Below, in pieces: positions 26,912-35,691 of a DNA stretch of 64,000 nucleotides (position 1 is its first letter; every line of letters begins with the position of its first letter). The translations under genes were made by a program, and so were the position numbers. The notes under the pieces are model-generated. The model worked only from the letters and a program-made list of their open reading frames with translations, did not search any database and was not told the DNA's origin. The stretch is from Catellatospora methionotrophica (GTDB taxonomy: Bacteria; Actinomycetota; Actinomycetes; Mycobacteriales; Micromonosporaceae). The DNA lies in the NCBI RefSeq assembly GCF_011297335.1, contig NZ_JAAOTJ010000017.1, positions 1 to 64,000 of the forward strand, given 5' to 3'.

Positions 26912-29185
26912 ATGGGCCCGGGGAACGTCGTAACTTCCGCATCGGAGGGCGCGGCGGGCCCCGGGCCCGACTACGCGCGGCTCGCCCAGCGCGACCAGGC
27001 CTCCATCGGCGCGGACGCCCGGCTCGCCCGCGCCGGGGTGCTCGACGGCTGGCTGCGGCGGCTGCTGCCGGACACCCCCGGCGTCGCCCTGGTGGCCGTC
27101 GGCGGGCTGGGCCGCCGCGAGTGCACCCCGCACGGCGACCTCGACCTGATCCTGGTGCACGCCGGGGTGCCGCGGGTCGACGAACTGGCCGCCTCGCTGT
27201 GGTACCCGATCTGGGACGCCCGGATGGGCCTGGACCACTCCACGCGTACCGTCGCCGAGTCGCTCGACGCGGCCCACGACGACGTCAAGGTCGCCCTAGG
27301 GCTGCTCGACGCCCGCCACATCGCCGGTGACCCGGCCCTGTCCGCCCAGCTCAGCCGCGCTGCGGTGGACCAGTGGCGGCGCACCGCCCGCCGCCAGCTG
27401 CTGCGGCTGCGCGAGCTGGTCGAGGAGCGCCACGCCGCCCACGGCGAGCTGGCGTACCTGCTCGAAGGAGACGTGAAGGAGGCCGCCGGCGGCCTGCGCG
27501 ACGTCGGCGTGCTGCGCGGCATCGGCGTCGCCGGGGTCGCCGACGCGCTGCCGCCCCAGGTGCGCGCCGCCGCGACCCGGCTGCTCGACGTACGCGACGC
27601 GCTGCACGTCAGCATCGGCCGCCGCAACGACCGGCTGCGGGCCCAGGAGCGCCTGCAGGTCGCGGAGCTGCTCGGGCTCGCCGACGGCGACGCGCTGCTG
27701 CGCCGGATCGGGCTCGACGCGCGGGCCGTGTCCTGGTCGCTGACCGACGCCTGGCGCTCCGTGCAGCGCTGGACCGCCGCCGGAGCCCGCCACGGCGAAC
27801 CGCGCCCCCGCGAGGCGGTGGCCGTACGCCGCCCGATCGCCCGCGACGTCGTCGCCGCCGACGGCGAGATCGTGCTCGCCCGCGCCGCCGTCGGCCCGCA
27901 CCCCGACCCGTCGCTGTCGCTGCGCGTGGCCGCCGCCGCCGCCCAGCACCAGATGCCCATCGCCCGCGCCACCCTGGAATGGCTGGCCCGCTTCTGCCCG
28001 CCGCTGCCGACCCCGTGGCCCGCCTCGGCGCGCTCCGCACTGCTGACCCTGCTCGGCGCGGGCACCGGACTGGTCGCGGCCTGGGAGGCGTGCGACCGGT
28101 TCGGGCTGACCTCGACCTGGCTGCCGCAGTGGACCCGGCTGCGCGGCACCCCGCAGCACCACCCCGTACACCGCTTCACCCTCGACCGGCACCTGGTGCA
28201 GGCCGCCGCGAACGCCGCCACCTGGTCGCGCGAGGTCGCCCGGCCCGACCTGCTGGTGCTCGGCGCGCTGCTGCACGACGTCGGCAAGGGCCTGCCCGGC
28301 GACCACAGCGAGGTCGGCGCGGAGCTGGCCCGCGAGATCGCCACCGCGATCGGGCTGCCGACCGCCGACGTGGACACGATCGCCGCGCTGGTGCGATACC
28401 ACCTGGTGCTGCCCGACACCGCGACCCGCCGCGACCTCGACGACCCCGCGACGATCAACTACGTCGCCAAGCTCGTCGGGGACACCGGCACCCTGGACCT
28501 GCTGCAGATGCTCGCCCGCTCCGACGCCCAGGCCACCGGCCCGGCCGCCTGGTCGGGCTGGAAGTCGAAGCTCATCGACGACCTGTGCGCGCGGGTACGC
28601 AAGGTGCTCGGCGGCGGGCAGCTGCCCGAGCCGACCCCACCCGACCCGGCGCTGCTGGCCGGGCCGCTGCCCGTGGTGCAGGTCGCCGACGACTGGGTGG
28701 CGCTGGCCGCGCACGACCGCGTCGGGCTGCTCGCCGCGGTTGCGGGTTGCCTGGCCACGCACAAGCTGGAGATCGTCGCCGCGGGCACCTCAACGATCGG
28801 CGAGCGGGCCATCATCGAGTGCGCGGTGAACAACCGCTACGGCGCACCACCGGACCGGGAACTGCTGGCCGCGGACCTGCGCCGGGTCGGGCTGGACCAG
28901 CTGCCGCTGCCCCGCCGCCTGGGCGGCGCGGGCGGCCGTAAGCCGGTCACCGGAGCCGAGCCGCGGGTGATCTGGGGCGAGGCCACCGGCGCGACCCTGC
29001 TCGAACTGCGCGCCACGGACTCGCCCGGCCTGCTCTACCGGGTCACCTCGGCACTGGCCGCACTCGGCGTCGACGTGCGCACCGCCCGCGTCTCCACCCT
29101 CGGCGCCGACGTCGTCGACGCCTTCTACCTCGTCGGCGACGTCGACCGCGACGCCGCCGAAGCCGCCGTCCTCGCCGCCGCCTGA
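26912..29185 (+). CDS. glnD: PII nucleotidyltransferase GlnD
   Basis: 757 residues. It modifies and demodifies PII according to glutamine level; in actinobacteria it attaches AMP. The nucleotidyltransferase motif GGLGRREC-HGDLDL lies at about 56-74. The HD hydrolase motif HDVGKGLPGDHSEVGAELA is near 452. Two ACT domains end the protein (from about 595 and from about 690), the glutamine sensors. AGAGG precedes the ATG. The 3' end is followed by a family-2 palindrome rather than a simple terminator. Confidence 0.94.
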   Translation: MGPGNVVTSASEGAAGPGPDYARLAQRDQASIGADARLARAGVLDGWLRRLLPDTPGVALVAVGGLGRRECTPHGDLDLILVHAGVPRVDELAASLWYPIWDARMGLDHSTRTVAESLDAAHDDVKVALGLLDARHIAGDPALSAQLSRAAVDQWRRTARRQLLRLRELVEERHAAHGELAYLLEGDVKEAAGGLRDVGVLRGIGVAGVADALPPQVRAAATRLLDVRDALHVSIGRRNDRLRAQERLQVAELLGLADGDALLRRIGLDARAVSWSLTDAWRSVQRWTAAGARHGEPRPREAVAVRRPIARDVVAADGEIVLARAAVGPHPDPSLSLRVAAAAAQHQMPIARATLEWLARFCPPLPTPWPASARSALLTLLGAGTGLVAAWEACDRFGLTSTWLPQWTRLRGTPQHHPVHRFTLDRHLVQAAANAATWSREVARPDLLVLGALLHDVGKGLPGDHSEVGAELAREIATAIGLPTADVDTIAALVRYHLVLPDTATRRDLDDPATINYVAKLVGDTGTLDLLQMLARSDAQATGPAAWSGWKSKLIDDLCARVRKVLGGGQLPEPTPPDPALLAGPLPVVQVADDWVALAAHDRVGLLAAVAGCLATHKLEIVAAGTSTIGERAIIECAVNNRYGAPPDRELLAADLRRVGLDQLPLPRRLGGAGGRKPVTGAEPRVIWGEATGATLLELRATDSPGLLYRVTSALAALGVDVRTARVSTLGADVVDAFYLVGDVDRDAAEAAVLAAA

Positions 29186-29236
29186 CCCGGCCCGGCCGAC
29201 CTGGTCGGGCTTCGCGGTCAACCCGCGTCAGTCGCG

Positions 29237-29301
29237 AAGATCGCCGTTTGCGGTCAAAACCTGGAGTCCAACCGCAGGTTTTGACCGCAAACGGCGATCT
29301 T
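29237..29301. repeat. Family-2 palindrome, copy A
   Basis: Perfect 27-bp arms (29237-29263 and 29275-29301) surround an 11-base spacer. The ends read AAGATCGC and the inner part GGTCAAAACCTG. It lies between glnD and ffh, with a G-rich tract to its right. Related copies are at 35269 and 42963, with a partial relative at 31060. Confidence 0.9.
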
Positions 29302-29403
29302 GGGCAGCGGGGCCGCGGGTGGTGGGCGGGGCGGTTCGGGGGGCTGGGCAGGTGGGTATGGGGCGACCGGGCGGCAGTGGGATCGGGCCGTGAGGGCAGC
29401 GGC

Positions 29404-29409
29404 TACCCT
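29404..29409 (+). promoter_or_regulatory. Candidate -10 box for ffh
   Basis: TACCCT lies about 60 bases before the ffh start codon in the otherwise empty gap 29302-29469. Confidence 0.3.
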
Positions 29410-29469
29410 TACCAGGGCTGCCTGTGGCCGCTCATTCTGACGAACTCGACCCATTGGGGATGTTGCGCT

Positions 29470-31035
29470 GTGTTTGACACCCTGAGCGACCGGCTCTCCG
29501 GCATCTTCTCCAAGCTGCGGAGCAAGGGCCGGCTCACCGACGCCGACGTGGACGCCACCGCCCGGGAGATCCGGCTGGCGCTGCTGGAGGCGGATGTCGC
29601 CCTGCCGGTGGTGAAGGCCTTCATCTTCCGGCTCAAGGAGCGGGCGCGCGGCGCGCAGGTCTCGCAGGCGCTCAACCCCGCCCAGCAGATCATCAAGATC
29701 GTGCACGAGGAGCTGGTCGCGGTCCTCGGTGGGGAGGCGCGGCGGCTCCAGTTCGCCAAGCAGCCGCCCACCGTGATCATGCTGGCCGGTCTGCAGGGTT
29801 CCGGTAAGACCACGCTCGCGGGCAAGCTCGCCCGCTGGCTCAAGGCCCAGGGCAACCAGCCGCTGCTGGTCGCCTGCGACCTCCAGCGCCCGAACGCCGT
29901 CAATCAGCTGCAGGTGCTCGGCCAGCGCGCGGGCGTCGAGGTGTACGCGCCGGAGCCCGGCAACGGCACCGGCGACCCCGTACAGGTCGCCAAGGACTCG
30001 ATCGAGCACGCCCGCCGCCACATGCGCGACATCGTGATCGTCGACACCGCCGGTCGTCTCGGCATCGACACCGAGATGATGGCGCAGGCCGCCGCGATCC
30101 GTGACGCGGTCAACCCGGACGAGGTCATCTTCGTCATCGACGCGATGGTCGGCCAGGACGCGGTGGCGACCGCGGAGGCGTTCCGCGACGGCGTGGGCAT
30201 CACCGGCGTCGTGCTCTCCAAGCTCGACGGCGACGCCCGCGGTGGTGCCGCGCTGTCCGTGCGGGAGGTCACCGGCCAGCCGATCCTGTTCGCGTCCACC
30301 GGCGAGAAGCTGGAGGACTTCGACGTCTTCCACCCCGACCGGATGGCCAGCCGCATCCTGGGCATGGGCGACGTGCTGACCCTCATCGAGCAGGCCGAGC
30401 AGGCCTTCGACGAGGATCAGAAGGAGAAGATGGCGGCGAAGCTGCTCGGGGGCGAGCAGTTCACGCTGGAGGACTTCCTGGACCAGCTCATCGCCGTACG
30501 CCGGATGGGTCCGATCGCGAACCTGCTGGGCATGATGCCGGGCATGGGCCAGATGAAGGACCAGCTGGCCGAGCTGGACGACAGCCACTTCGACAAGGTC
30601 ACCGCGATCATCCGCTCGATGACGCCGGGCGAGCGGACCACGCCGAAGATCCTCAACGGCTCGCGCCGGGCCCGTATCGCCCGCGGTTCCGGGGTCACCG
30701 TCACCGACGTGAACCAGCTGCTCAACCGCTTCGAGCAGGCGCAGAAGATGATGAAGCAGATGGGCGGCATGATGGGCCTGCCCGGCGGCGGCCGCCGCAA
30801 GGCGACCAAGTCGCCCAAGAACAAGCGCAAGGGCACCAAGAGCGGCGGCGGTCCGCGCGGCGGTTTCCCGGCCGGTCTGCCCGGCATGGGCGGCGGCATG
30901 CCGCAGCTGCCCCCGGGCATGGACCCGGCGGCGCTGGAGCAGCAGATGGGGATGGGCGGCGGCAGCCCGTTCAAGGCGCCGAAGCTCGACTTCGGCAAGC
31001 TGATGAAGGGCGACGACAAGGACAAGGACAAATAG
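29470..31035 (+). CDS. ffh: Signal recognition particle protein Ffh
   Basis: 521 residues from GTG at 29470. It binds 4.5S RNA and signal peptides and delivers ribosomes to FtsY. The N domain opens MFDTLSDRLSGIF. The G domain has GLQGSGKTT near 107, DTAGRLGID and SKLDGDARGG. The Met-rich M domain runs from about 320 and contains the RNA-binding GSRRARIARGSGV. The C-terminus is a long Gly/Pro/Met/Lys tail typical of actinobacteria. GGGGA is a weak ribosome site. Confidence 0.96.
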   Translation: MFDTLSDRLSGIFSKLRSKGRLTDADVDATAREIRLALLEADVALPVVKAFIFRLKERARGAQVSQALNPAQQIIKIVHEELVAVLGGEARRLQFAKQPPTVIMLAGLQGSGKTTLAGKLARWLKAQGNQPLLVACDLQRPNAVNQLQVLGQRAGVEVYAPEPGNGTGDPVQVAKDSIEHARRHMRDIVIVDTAGRLGIDTEMMAQAAAIRDAVNPDEVIFVIDAMVGQDAVATAEAFRDGVGITGVVLSKLDGDARGGAALSVREVTGQPILFASTGEKLEDFDVFHPDRMASRILGMGDVLTLIEQAEQAFDEDQKEKMAAKLLGGEQFTLEDFLDQLIAVRRMGPIANLLGMMPGMGQMKDQLAELDDSHFDKVTAIIRSMTPGERTTPKILNGSRRARIARGSGVTVTDVNQLLNRFEQAQKMMKQMGGMMGLPGGGRRKATKSPKNKRKGTKSGGGPRGGFPAGLPGMGGGMPQLPPGMDPAALEQQMGMGGGSPFKAPKLDFGKLMKGDDKDKDK

Positions 31036-31059
31036 GTCCGGTCCGTCCCGCACTTTTTT

Positions 31060-31127
31060 CGAAGATCGCCACCTCAGGGTCCGCTACCGGTCACCCCCCG
31101 ACGCCGGGCCTGAGGTGGCGATCTTCG
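31060..31127. repeat. Hairpin after ffh, related to family-2 palindromes
   Basis: Perfect 19-bp arms (31060-31078 and 31109-31127) around 30 bases. The outer ten bases GAAGATCGCC match family 2, but the inner part ACCTCAGG differs. CTTTTTT lies just before the left arm. It probably ends ffh transcription and may be a chimeric family member. Confidence 0.75.
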
Positions 31128-31389
31128 TCTGCATGGGATCGATGCATGCAGTCGGGGAGGCGCCGGCACAGTTGCTGACTGCCATCACTCAGCTGTGCCG
31201 ACGCCCCGCGCCTGGATCCATTATCGAACACATGTTCGAACAAGGCAAGCGAACCTGCTCGATCGACGCCGACCCCTCCCCGTTCGGGTGACGCGGGAGC
31301 GATCGGGCGGTGCGCGTCCACGATGTGGCGGCGATGGCGATGGCGCACACCATGGACGGCAGTGATCAAGTGTGTGGCACAGTGCCTAC
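31128..31389. other. Intergenic region upstream of the amidohydrolase
   Basis: No gene is visible. It holds a CGGCACAG...CTGTGCCG hairpin (31164-31200) and a perfect SOS-type box at 31224. No clear promoter hexamers were found for the downstream gene. Confidence 0.45.
31224..31239. promoter_or_regulatory. Perfect LexA/SOS-box sequence
   Basis: TCGAAC-ACAT-GTTCGA is an exact match to the actinobacterial LexA consensus TCGAAC-N4-GTTCGA. It lies 150 bases before the amidohydrolase and 190 after ffh. Neither is a known SOS gene, so its target is unclear. Confidence 0.65.
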
Positions 31390-32472
31390 ATGGCGACGGC
31401 ACTGCATGTGCGGGGCGTGGTACTCCCCGACGACGAGGTCCGTGATCTGTGGCTGGTCGGCGACCGGGTGACCCGCACCCCGGTGCCGGGGGCGCAGACG
31501 GTCGCCGACGGCGGCTACGTGCTGCCCGGCCTGGTGGACGCCCACTGCCACATCGGCATCGCGCCTGGCGGGACCCCGGTGACCAGCCTGGAGCAGGCCC
31601 GGGAGCTGGCCTTCATGGACCGTGACGCCGGAGTGCTGGCGATCCGGGACGCGGGCTCGCCGTTCCCGTACGCCCAGCTGGACGACGACCACGACGTGCC
31701 GCGACTGGCCCGCGCGGGCCGGCACGTCGCCCCGCCGCGCCGGTATCTGCCCGAGATCGGGGTCGAGGTGCCCGCGGACCAGGTCGCGGCAGAGGTGACC
31801 CGGCAGGCGGCGGCGGGCACGGGCTGGGTGAAGCTGGTCGGCGACTGGATCGACCGCGATCGCGGCGACCTCGCGCCCGCCTGGGACGAGGCCACGCTCA
31901 CCGCGGCGGTCGGGGCGGCGCACGCGGCCGGAGCGCGGATCACCGCGCACTGCTTCGAGGAGTCGAGCGTCGCGACGCTGGTCCGCGCGGGCATCGACTG
32001 CGTCGAGCACGGCACCGGGCTGTCCACCGACCTGCTGGACGAGATGGCACGCCGGGGGACCGCCCTGGTGCCCACGATGATCAACATCGACACGTTCGGG
32101 CACATCGCGGAGCGGGCCGAGGCGAAGTTCCCCGGATACGCCAAGCACATGCGCGCGCTGCGGGACCGGTTCCCGGCCGTGGTGTCGGCGGCGCACGAGG
32201 CCGGGGTGCCGATCTACGTCGGCTCCGACGCGGGCGGCGGCATCGCGCACGGCCTGGCCGCGCAGGAGATGCTGCGCCTGCACGCGGCCGGGATGTCCGC
32301 GTCCGACGTGCTGGCGGCCGGTTCCTGGGGCGCCCGCGACTGGCTCGGCTTCCCCGGCCTCACCGAAGGCGGCCTGGCCGACCTGACCGTCTACACCGAG
32401 GACCCGCGCCGCGACCTGCGTACCCTGCTCCGCCCACAGCGCATCGTGCTGCGCGGCCGGGTCGTCCGCTGA
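31390..32472 (+). CDS. Metal-dependent amidohydrolase (imidazolonepropionase/prolidase-like)
   Basis: 360 residues from ATG at 31390. The amidohydrolase TIM-barrel motifs are in order: LVDAHCHIG, VKLVGDWID (possible carbamylated Lys), ITAHCFEE, VEHGTGL and the metal Asp in YVGSDAGGG. The C-terminus (GGLADLTVYTEDPRRDL...IVLRGRVV) forms the usual beta-sandwich. Close relatives are annotated broadly and the substrate is unknown. No ribosome site is obvious. A start 18 bases earlier is possible. Confidence 0.85.
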   Translation: MATALHVRGVVLPDDEVRDLWLVGDRVTRTPVPGAQTVADGGYVLPGLVDAHCHIGIAPGGTPVTSLEQARELAFMDRDAGVLAIRDAGSPFPYAQLDDDHDVPRLARAGRHVAPPRRYLPEIGVEVPADQVAAEVTRQAAAGTGWVKLVGDWIDRDRGDLAPAWDEATLTAAVGAAHAAGARITAHCFEESSVATLVRAGIDCVEHGTGLSTDLLDEMARRGTALVPTMINIDTFGHIAERAEAKFPGYAKHMRALRDRFPAVVSAAHEAGVPIYVGSDAGGGIAHGLAAQEMLRLHAAGMSASDVLAAGSWGARDWLGFPGLTEGGLADLTVYTEDPRRDLRTLLRPQRIVLRGRVVR

Positions 32473-32529
32473 CCCGACCGCGGCGCGGGACACGGGCGGG
32501 CTGCGGGGAGCGGGCCCGGCGCGGGTCAG

Positions 32530-32535
32530 TAGGAT
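32530..32535 (+). promoter_or_regulatory. -10 box (TAGGAT) for leaderless proS
   Basis: TAGGAT is followed by eight bases and the ATG at 32544, with no ribosome site between. Confidence 0.5.
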
Positions 32536-32543
32536 GACCCGCT

Positions 32544-33953
32544 ATGGCGCGTGTGCTCACTCCCCGGGCGGAAGACTTTCCCCGCTGGTATCAGGACCTG
32601 ATCTCCAAGGCTCAGCTGGCCGACAACGGCCCGGTCCGGGGCACGATGGTCATCCGGCCGACGGCGTACTCCATCTGGGAGCGCATGCAGGCCGACATGG
32701 ACGCCCGGATCAAGGCGGCGGGCGCGGAGAACGCGTACTTCCCGCTGTTCATCCCTGAGAGCTACCTCAAGCGCGAGGCCGAGCACGTCGAAGGCTTCTC
32801 GCCCGAGCTCGCGGTCGTCACCCACGGCGGCGGCAAGCAGCTGGCCGAGCCGGTCGTGGTGCGCCCGACCAGCGAGACCGTCATCGGCGAGTTCATGGCC
32901 AAGTGGGTCGACTCCTACCGTGACCTGCCGCTGCTGCTCAACCAGTGGGCCAACGTGGTCCGCTGGGAGATGCGCCCGCGGATCTTCCTGCGCACGTCGG
33001 AGTTCCTGTGGCAGGAGGGGCACACCGCCCACGCCACCGAGGCCGACGCCAAGGCATACACCCTGAAGATCCACCACGAGGTGTACGAGCGCCACATGCG
33101 TGAGCTGCTCGCCATCCCGGTCGTGCTGGGCCGCAAGACCAACCGTGAACGCTTCGCGGGCGCCACCAGCACGTACACGCTGGAGGCCATGATGGGCGAC
33201 GGCAAGGCGCTGCAGATGGGCACCTCACACGAGCTCGGCCAGAACTTCGCCAAGGCCTTCGACGTGGCCTACTCGTCGCAGGCGGGCACCCGCGAGCACG
33301 CCTGGACGACCTCCTGGGGCACCTCGACCCGCATGCTCGGCGGCCTGATCATGTGCCACGGCGACGACAGCGGCATGCGGGTCCCGCCCGCGCTCGCGCC
33401 GATCCAGGCGCTGGTGACCGTGGTCAAGGAGACCGACGGCTCGATCACCGCCGCGGCTCGCGCGCTGGTCGACGACCTGGCCGCGGCCGGGGTCCGGGTC
33501 AAGCTCGACGACCGGGTCGACACCCCGTTCGGCCGCCGCGCCGTCGACGCGGAGCTGAAGGGCTACCCGATCCGGGTCGAGGTCGGCCCGCGCGACCTGG
33601 CCGAGGGCCGCGTCGTGCTGGTGCGCCGCATCGACGGCTCGAAGACCCCGCTGCAGCTCGGCGAGACGGTCGGCGCGGTCACCGCCGCGCTGGAGGCCGA
33701 CCAGAAGGCGCTGTACGACGAGGCGCTGGCGCGTCGCGAAGCCAACACCGTCGAGGTGTCCACGCTGGACGAGGCCATGGAGGCGGCGGGCACCGGCTGG
33801 GCACGCGTGCCGTGGTCGGCGGTCGGCGTCGACGGCGAGGCGAAGGCCAACGAGCGCGCGATCACGGTGCGCTGCCTGTTCCGGGCCGACGGCTCGGTCC
33901 CGGCCTCCCAGGACGAGCCCGACCTGACCGCGATCCTGGCCCGCTCGTACTGA
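32544..33953 (+). CDS. proS: Prolyl-tRNA synthetase, short (type 3) form
   Basis: 469 residues. This class II synthetase charges tRNA-Pro. Motif 2 lies in RWEMRPRIFLRTSEFLWQEG and motif 3 in MCHGDDSGMRVPPALAP. RPTSE and the anticodon-binding domain follow the eukaryote/archaea-like architecture, with no bacterial-type editing insertion. Mycobacteria use the longer bacterial type, so the short form is a lineage marker. Start by a leaderless signal. A strong terminator follows. Confidence 0.95.
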   Translation: MARVLTPRAEDFPRWYQDLISKAQLADNGPVRGTMVIRPTAYSIWERMQADMDARIKAAGAENAYFPLFIPESYLKREAEHVEGFSPELAVVTHGGGKQLAEPVVVRPTSETVIGEFMAKWVDSYRDLPLLLNQWANVVRWEMRPRIFLRTSEFLWQEGHTAHATEADAKAYTLKIHHEVYERHMRELLAIPVVLGRKTNRERFAGATSTYTLEAMMGDGKALQMGTSHELGQNFAKAFDVAYSSQAGTREHAWTTSWGTSTRMLGGLIMCHGDDSGMRVPPALAPIQALVTVVKETDGSITAAARALVDDLAAAGVRVKLDDRVDTPFGRRAVDAELKGYPIRVEVGPRDLAEGRVVLVRRIDGSKTPLQLGETVGAVTAALEADQKALYDEALARREANTVEVSTLDEAMEAAGTGWARVPWSAVGVDGEAKANERAITVRCLFRADGSVPASQDEPDLTAILARSY

Positions 33954-33963
33954 TCCGAACGAC

Positions 33964-34002
33964 ACGAGAGCGGCCCCCGTCAGGCTCGGGGGCCGCTCTC
34001 GT
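33964..34002. terminator. Bidirectional terminator between proS and the coiled-coil gene
   Basis: Perfect 16-bp arms around seven bases. It lies 11 bases after proS and 5 bases beyond the stop of the convergent gene at 34007. Confidence 0.85.
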
Positions 34003-34006
34003 CATG

Positions 34007-34360
34007 TCACGCGACCGGTTGCTCCGGCAGGCGCGACAGGATCACCTCGAGCTTGTCCTTGATCAGCGTCACGTCGGTCTTCAGGCCCGCGACGTCGGTC
34101 TTCAGGCCGGCGACGTCGTCGTCCAGTGCCGAGAAGCGGGTGTTCATCTCGGCGCGGGTGTCGTCGAGATCGCGCCGCAGCCCCGTGAGGTCGGACCGGT
34201 GCTGCTGGTGGTAGACGGTGTGTCGTTCCAGCATCGCCGTGTGCTTGTGCTGGATCGCGGCGATCTCGCCGACCTGCACGATGACCACGGTGGCATCCTC
34301 GTCGATCTTGGGGATGCGCCTGTGCTCGGCGTGCTGGTGCTGTTCGATGGGAATCGACAT
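34007..34360 (-). CDS. Small coiled-coil protein of unknown function
   Basis: 117 residues. ATG at 34360 is chosen because AGGAGG lies seven bases upstream; ATG at 34366 would leave only one base. The N-terminal half is His-rich (EQHQHAEHRR) with a short strand pattern. The C-terminal half is a coiled coil containing the seven-residue repeat DVAGLKT twice, followed by DVTLIKDKLEVI. No membrane segment or known domain is recognised. It is transcribed alone, divergent from the DUF402 gene. Confidence 0.75.
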   Translation of the reverse strand: MSIPIEQHQHAEHRRIPKIDEDATVVIVQVGEIAAIQHKHTAMLERHTVYHQQHRSDLTGLRRDLDDTRAEMNTRFSALDDDVAGLKTDVAGLKTDVTLIKDKLEVILSRLPEQPVA

Positions 34361-34548
34361 TCCCATTCCTCCTGAGTGTGGAGAACGGACAGGACTCAGG
34401 CATGTGGCAGGCTCGTCGATCCGGCCCGGTCGCCCGGACGAGTGCCACCCATCCCGCTCCTGTGTGAGCGGGCCGGGACAGGCCGCTGCTGTGCATCGCG
34501 GCAGGGTCGACTCTAGTGTCGTACGACTTGGTCAATCAAGTTCTTCGC

Positions 34549-34554
34549 TAGGGT
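34549..34554 (+). promoter_or_regulatory. -10 box (TAGGGT) for leaderless DUF402 gene
   Basis: TAGGGT ends six bases before the ATG at 34561. A -35-like ACTTGG lies 17 bases upstream. Confidence 0.55.
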
Positions 34555-34560
34555 TGGCAC

Positions 34561-35214
34561 ATGCGCTTCGAACCCGGACGGGTGATCCTGCACCGCCACT
34601 TCCACGGCCACCGGATCGGCCTGCTCAAGACCGCCGTGGTCGCCGCCGACGACGAGCAGGGCCTGCTGCTGTGGGTGCCGCGCGGCGCGCCGATGCTGGA
34701 CCGGCTGGCCGTTGACCGGCGCGGCCTGCGGGCCATGCCGTTCTCGGAGTGGATCGAGACGGAGACGAAGCTCTGGGAGGTCACCTGGTCGGGCCCGAGC
34801 CTGCTCAAGTGGCTGCCGCGCGGTGAGGACCACTCGGTGTGGTTCTTCCGCGACGAGGACGGCCGCTTCACGAAGTGGTACGTCAACCTGGAGGAGTCCG
34901 GACAGCGGTGGGACGACGGCCACGTCGCGGGCGTCGACATCGTGGACCAGGACCTCGACATCGTGGTCACCCCCGACCGGTCCTGGCGCTGGAAGGACGA
35001 GGAGGAGTTCACCGAGCGCCTGGCGTACCCGCAGCACTACTGGGTGGCCGACGGCGACGGGGTGCGGGCCGAGGGCGAGCGCGTGGTCAAGCTGATCGAG
35101 GCGGGCGCGTTTCCGTTCGACGGCACCTGGTGTGACTTCCAGCCTGACCCGTCCTGGTCGGTGCCCGCCGAGGTCCCCGGGGGCTGGGACCGCCCCCGCA
35201 CCCACCCCGCCTGA
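34561..35214 (+). CDS. DUF402 (FomD-like) hydrolase
   Basis: 217 residues. The pattern HSVWFFRDEDGRFTKWYVNLE, DIVDQDLDIVVTPDRSWRWKDEEEF is the DUF402 core. Characterised members (FomD, SA1684-type) hydrolyse nucleoside di- or triphosphates or CMP-linked intermediates with divalent metal. Substrate not predictable here. Its last 45 codons are duplicated in degraded form 190 bases downstream, with a family-2 palindrome between the copies. Confidence 0.88.
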   Translation: MRFEPGRVILHRHFHGHRIGLLKTAVVAADDEQGLLLWVPRGAPMLDRLAVDRRGLRAMPFSEWIETETKLWEVTWSGPSLLKWLPRGEDHSVWFFRDEDGRFTKWYVNLEESGQRWDDGHVAGVDIVDQDLDIVVTPDRSWRWKDEEEFTERLAYPQHYWVADGDGVRAEGERVVKLIEAGAFPFDGTWCDFQPDPSWSVPAEVPGGWDRPRTHPA

Positions 35215-35268
35215 CGGCTCCGCCGCCACCCGATCGGCTCTTCTCGCCGCCCGCGACGCCTCACGGCC

Positions 35269-35335
35269 CATGATCGCTGTTTCCGGTCAACATCCGCAGT
35301 TGGACCGCGCATGCTGACCGGAAACGGCGATCATG
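35269..35335. repeat. Family-2 palindrome, copy B
   Basis: 21-bp arms (35269-35289 and 35315-35335) with one G/T-type mismatch, and partial further pairing inward. The ends are CATGATCGC and the inner motif is CCGGTCA. It lies between the DUF402 gene and its fragment. Confidence 0.8.
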
Positions 35336-35389
35336 CTCACGGTGAGACGGCGCGACAGGGCTGTGCGGTCACGGGCGGGTCGGTAGGGC

Positions 35390-35570
35390 CGCCCGGATCC
35401 GGGCCGACGGGGTGCGGCTCGTCGAGATCGCCGAGGCGGGGCGGTTCCCGTTCGACGGGACCTGGTGTGATTTCCGTCCCGATCCCGCCTGGCCGGTGCC
35501 GCGGCGCACAGCGGGTGGGGACCGCCCGCGTGCGATCCGTCCGGTTCCGTCTGGCAGAATGACTAGCTGA
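35390..35570 (+). pseudogene. 3' fragment of a second DUF402 gene
   Basis: Reading from about 35390 gives RIRADGVRLVEIAEAGRF, then PFDGTWCDFRPDPAWPVP and a stop at 35568. This matches the intact gene's LIEAGAFPFDGTWCDFQPDPSWSVP at about 70% identity. No start codon or N-terminal 160 residues exist. It is the remnant of a tandem duplication whose 5' part was lost. The rpsP promoter must lie in or just after it. Confidence 0.8.
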
Positions 35571-35691
35571 TATTCGGTGCGTTTCCGGCTGCCCTCTAAC
35601 TTCCGGGGCGCGGCGATGTCTCGAGCAACGGAGCCCGGCAACCCCACGCAGGGCGATGGCGCTCACCTCAATCCCACAGGAGTGTAAAACC

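Noticed and set aside
31091-31402. Minus-strand open frame (about 103 codons) near the SOS box
   Set aside because: No ribosome site, His/Arg-rich shadow composition and overlap with a palindrome arm.
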